Shown: piece after piece, positions 6,601 through 9,366 of the stretch
Layout: each line of letters opens with the position of its first letter
Position numbering within the stretch: position 1 is the stretch's first letter
Assembly (NCBI GenBank): GCA_009780545.1
Contig: WQZW01000034.1
Location: 1 to 9,366 of the forward strand
Direction of reading: 5' to 3'
DNA: 9,366 nt
Source: Treponema sp.
GTDB taxonomy: Bacteria; Spirochaetota; Spirochaetia; Treponematales; Breznakiellaceae
The notes under the pieces: generated by a model
What the model saw: the letters and a program-made list of their open reading frames with translations, nothing else
Told to the model about the DNA's origin: nothing
Database searches by the model: none
Position numbers and translations under genes: made by a program

Positions 6601-6623
6601 GGAGTTTTGCTTCGCAAAACTCC
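6601..6623. repeat. GGAGTTTT-type hairpin repeat, copy 2
   Basis: GGAGTTTTGC (6601-6610) pairs perfectly with GCAAAACTCC (6614-6623) around the loop TTC. It lies two bases after the previous hairpin. It shares its core with the imperfect hairpin at 2714-2742, upstream of the surface-protein gene. Confidence 0.75.
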
Positions 6624-6626
6624 ACC

Positions 6627-6652
6627 CCGCCGGTCTAGGCCGGCGGCATTTT
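6627..6652 (+). terminator. Possible intrinsic terminator of the surface-protein gene
   Basis: CCGCCGG (6627-6633) pairs with CCGGCGG (6640-6646) around a six-base loop, followed by CA and then TTTT (6649-6652). The stem is short and G+C-rich, and a T-run comes just after it. The run is only four bases long, so termination may be partial. It is the only hairpin in the downstream cluster with a following T-run. Confidence 0.5.
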
Positions 6653-6665
6653 CCGGCTTTGGCCT

Positions 6666-6692
6666 GTCCAATCGGGCATGGGCCGATTGGAC
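6666..6692. repeat. CCAATC-type hairpin repeat, copy 3
   Basis: GTCCAATCGG (6666-6675) pairs with CCGATTGGAC (6683-6692) around a seven-base loop. The ten-base arms are identical to those of the hairpin at 6573-6598, 93 bases upstream, but the loop differs. That is the pattern expected of two copies of a repeat whose stem is conserved. Confidence 0.7.
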
Positions 6693-6931
6693 TTGGAGAA
6701 TGGATCCGGCCGCCGGGCTGATCTGCGGGAAGCCGTTTCCGGGCTTCACATGTCCGCCTGTTTCCGATGCCTATAGCGGATGGAACCTGAGTACGGAAAC
6801 CGACTTTGGCAGGAGAAGGGGTATCTTGTCATTAAATGCGGGACTTCTGCTTTCCCCATGTTGAATTGCTTTCCCAAAAAACGAACCTCTCGCCCGCTAG
6901 AACCTCCACCGGCAATCAACTACAATGTTCT
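6693..6931. other. Upstream region of metH, no clear feature
   Basis: This stretch follows the hairpin cluster and leads to metH. It contains a minor stem-loop (GAAGCC 6729-6734 with GGCTTC 6742-6747). TATAGC (6772-6777), TTGTCA (6826-6831) and TTGAAT (6861-6866) resemble promoter elements, but none has a partner at the right spacing. I looked for cobalamin and SAM riboswitch signatures, which would be relevant to metH, and saw none. Confidence 0.5.
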
Positions 6932-9366
6932 ATGACCATACGGGAACGCCTTCGGGCCATCGCCTCGGAACGGGTGCTGGTCCTCGACGGGGCCACCGGC
7001 TCGATGATACAGAACCTCGGCCTGGGCGAGGCCGACTTCAGGGGCGATCTCTTTGCCGACAGTAACACGCCCCTGCTGGGCTGCAACGACCTCCTCTGCC
7101 TGACCAAGCCTGCGGCCATTGCCGGAATCCACCGGGACTACCTGGCCGCCGGGGCCGACATCATCGAGACCTGCAGCTTCAACTCCACGGCGGTTTCCCT
7201 GGCGGACTACGGCCTTTCCGCGCTTGCCTACCGGATCAGCCTGGAGTCGGCAAGGCTGGCGCGGAAGGCGGCGGACGATTTTTCCACGGCCGGGCGGCCG
7301 CGGTTCGTCGCCGGCAGCATGGGTCCCACCGGCAAAAGCGCCGGCCTTTCGCCCGATGTCGAGGATCCTGCCAAACGGAGCATCTACTGGGACGAGCTGG
7401 TCGCCGCCTACCGCGACAATGCCCGGGGACTCCTGGACGGCGGCGCGGACCTGCTTTTGCTGGAAACCGTTTTCGACTGCCTCAATGCCAAGGCCGCCAT
7501 CTTTGCCGTCGGTTCCCTCCTCCGGGAACGAAGCGCCGACGTCCCCCTGATCATTTCCGCCACGGTCGCAGGCGATTCCGGCCGGCTGATCTCCGGCCAG
7601 ACGCTGCAGGCCTTCGTCGTTTCGGTCCTCCATGCCAAGCCTTTGGCACTCGGGCTCAACTGTTCCTTCGGGGCGGAAAAACTCCTGCCCCCCCTCCGCG
7701 CGCTTTCCGGAATCGCGCCCTGCCTGGTCGCCTGTTATCCCAACGCCGGTCTGCCCAACCGGCTGGGCACCTACGACGAAACGCCGGAAACGATGGCCGA
7801 CCACGTCGAGGTTTTTTTGCGGGAAGGCCTGGTGAACATCGTCGGCGGTTGCTGCGGTTCCACGCCAGACCACATCGCCGCCATCGCGCAAAGGGTGAAA
7901 GGCCGCAAACCGAGAATGCCGGAGGCCGGGACAAAAAAATCCGGACTCCGCCTTGCCGGCCTGAAGGAACTTTGTGTCAACGATACTGACACCGGCAATT
8001 CCGCTTCCGCCCTGACGATAATCGGGGAGCGGACCAGCGTTTCCGGAAGCAGGAAATTCCTGCGGCTGATTAGCGAGGAAAAATACGGGGAGACTCTCGG
8101 TTTCGTCCGGGAGATGATCGAGGACGGGGCGGCGATCGTGGGAGTCGGCATGGACGACGCGATGCTGGATTCGGAAAAATCGATGGCCGCCTTTCTGGAC
8201 CTCGCCCTTTCCGATCCGGAGATCGCAAACGTTCCTTTCATGATCGACAGCTCCGACTGGAACGTCATCGAGACCGGCCTGAAGCGACTGCAGGGCAAAG
8301 GCCTGGTCAATTCCATCACCCTGAAGGACGGACCGGAGGAATTCCTGCGCCGTGCCGATCTGGTCGCCCGTTACGGGGCCGCCGTCATCGTCATGCTCAT
8401 CGACGAACGGGGCCAGGCGACTACCTTCGAGCGGAAAATCGAGATCGCCGGCCGCGCCTTCCGGCTTCTGGCCGAGAGCGGATTCGATCCTGCGAATATT
8501 GTTATCGATCCCAACATCCTTGCCCTCGCCACCGGAATCAGCGAAAGCGATTCCGGCGCCCTGGATTTTATCCGCGCCTGTTCGTGGATTCGGGAAAACT
8601 GCCCCGGGGCGAATATTTCAGGCGGCATCTCCAATCTGTCGTTCAGCTTTCGTGGCAACAACGTTGTCAGGGAAGTGATGCACAGTGTTTTTGTCAAACA
8701 TGCGATCGAGGCCGGCCTGAGCATGGCCATCGCGAATCCGGCGGCCCTGACCGCCTACGGCGATATTCCGCAGCCGCTCCGGACCGCCGTGGAGGACCTG
8801 ATTCTCTGCCGCAATCCCGATGCCGCCGAACGCCTTCTGGAACTTGCCCAGGGGATGAAGGCCGGCCCCTCGACGACCGACACAAGCCGGCAAAACGATT
8901 CCTGGCGGAATTTGCCGGTGGAGGAACGCATCGCCCATGCGATGATTCGGGGCATCGACGATCATATCGAAAGCGACGTGCTGGAACTCCGGGCCGCTTC
9001 CGGAACGGCAAAAAGGACCGTGCTGGAAATCGTCGAGGGTCCGCTGATGTCCGGGATGAAGGAGGTCGGCCGGCGTTTCGACAAGGGCGACATGTACCTT
9101 CCCCAGGTGATCCGGAGCGCACGGGTGATGAAAAAAGCCGCCGCCGCCCTGGAACCGTTCATGGAAAAAACCGATGCCCCAGTTGCCTCAGCGGAAACCA
9201 TCGTCCTTGCCACGGTGAAGGGCGATGTTCATGACATTGGCAAAAATATCGTCGCGGTGGTTCTTGCCTGCAACGGATACCGGATCGTGGACCTCGGGGT
9301 GATGGTTCCGGAGGAGCGGATCGTCGAGGAATCCCTGCGGGAAAAGGCGGCGATCGTCGGGGTCTC
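6932..9366 (+). CDS. metH: Cobalamin-dependent methionine synthase, 3' end missing
   Basis: MetH transfers a methyl group from 5-methyltetrahydrofolate through cobalamin to homocysteine, making methionine in the cytoplasm. The 811 codons present cover about two thirds of a usual length near 1200. Residues about 8-320 are the homocysteine-binding barrel with zinc ligands Cys244 (L-N-C-S) and Cys307-Cys308 (G-G-C-C-G-S). Residues about 357-620 are the pterin-binding domain, starting near I-G-E-R-T (from 363) and including the S-F-S-F-R-G-N segment near its end. The helical cap is at about 655-745. The B12-binding domain starts after it, with D-V-H-D-I-G-K-N and the cobalt-ligand His767. The window ends soon after, so the reactivation domain is not seen. 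The start is the ATG at 6932; the ATG at 6925 is out of frame and no good Shine-Dalgarno site precedes either. All zinc and cobalt ligands seen are intact. It reads alone, downstream of a hairpin cluster. Confidence 0.97.
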   Translation, partial: MTIRERLRAIASERVLVLDGATGSMIQNLGLGEADFRGDLFADSNTPLLGCNDLLCLTKPAAIAGIHRDYLAAGADIIETCSFNSTAVSLADYGLSALAYRISLESARLARKAADDFSTAGRPRFVAGSMGPTGKSAGLSPDVEDPAKRSIYWDELVAAYRDNARGLLDGGADLLLLETVFDCLNAKAAIFAVGSLLRERSADVPLIISATVAGDSGRLISGQTLQAFVVSVLHAKPLALGLNCSFGAEKLLPPLRALSGIAPCLVACYPNAGLPNRLGTYDETPETMADHVEVFLREGLVNIVGGCCGSTPDHIAAIAQRVKGRKPRMPEAGTKKSGLRLAGLKELCVNDTDTGNSASALTIIGERTSVSGSRKFLRLISEEKYGETLGFVREMIEDGAAIVGVGMDDAMLDSEKSMAAFLDLALSDPEIANVPFMIDSSDWNVIETGLKRLQGKGLVNSITLKDGPEEFLRRADLVARYGAAVIVMLIDERGQATTFERKIEIAGRAFRLLAESGFDPANIVIDPNILALATGISESDSGALDFIRACSWIRENCPGANISGGISNLSFSFRGNNVVREVMHSVFVKHAIEAGLSMAIANPAALTAYGDIPQPLRTAVEDLILCRNPDAAERLLELAQGMKAGPSTTDTSRQNDSWRNLPVEERIAHAMIRGIDDHIESDVLELRAASGTAKRTVLEIVEGPLMSGMKEVGRRFDKGDMYLPQVIRSARVMKKAAAALEPFMEKTDAPVASAETIVLATVKGDVHDIGKNIVAVVLACNGYRIVDLGVMVPEERIVEESLREKAAIVGV

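Noticed and set aside
6060..6749. Minus-strand open frame of 229 codons across the end of the surface-protein gene
   Set aside because: It runs through the downstream hairpin cluster and into the coding region; no domain or ribosome site is visible.
6571..6864. 97-codon plus-strand frame downstream of the surface protein
   Set aside because: Most of its first half is the four hairpin repeats; there is no ribosome site and no recognisable sequence.
6693..6931. Cobalamin or SAM riboswitch ahead of metH
   Set aside because: No B12-box or SAM-box signature could be found; the only stem-loop is short and isolated.
6920..7891. Minus-strand open frame of 323 codons opposite metH
   Set aside because: It is the shadow of the conserved homocysteine-binding domain of metH.

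Overview
The window looks like a bacterial chromosome segment, G+C-rich on its right-hand three quarters. It carries three protein-coding genes separated by two repeat-laden intergenic regions. The central gene encodes a large, modular, probably surface-anchored protein with a spirochaete-like relaxed lipobox. The intergenic DNA is full of hairpins and of the short CACGGAGT-type repeats seen in many environmental bacteria. A spirochaete of the Treponema type is my best guess. It rests on style of gene and intergenic DNA, not on a marker gene, and is tentative.

Left (1-2409, minus strand): a gene running off the left edge, at least 803 codons, with an N-terminal PD-(D/E)XK-type signature followed by an N6-adenine methyltransferase core. 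This is the layout of a single-chain Type IIG restriction-modification enzyme. Part of it is much more A+T-rich than the rest of the window.

Middle-left intergenic (2410-3074): a 177-bp element with 10-bp terminal inverted repeats and three CACGGAGT words, two hairpin repeats, a 54-bp fragment almost identical to an internal part of metH, and then a good extended -10 promoter followed by a perfect 17-bp stem-loop that would form the start of the next mRNA.

Centre (3075-6569, plus): an exported protein of 1164 residues. It has two Ig-like modules, six tandem modules of about 110 residues, and a divergent C-terminal region. Its function is unknown; an adhesin, S-layer-like or surface structural role is plausible.

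Right intergenic (6570-6931): a run of four hairpins, two of them versions of the hairpins found upstream of the central gene, then about 240 bases with no clear feature.

Right (6932-9366, plus): metH, cobalamin-dependent methionine synthase, cut by the right edge inside its B12-binding domain.

The three genes do not form a pathway. The restriction enzyme is an accessory gene, metH is housekeeping, and the surface protein sits between them bracketed by the same two classes of hairpin repeat. That arrangement, with a stray metH fragment on the far side, is the most unusual aspect of the window and suggests past rearrangement or insertion here.
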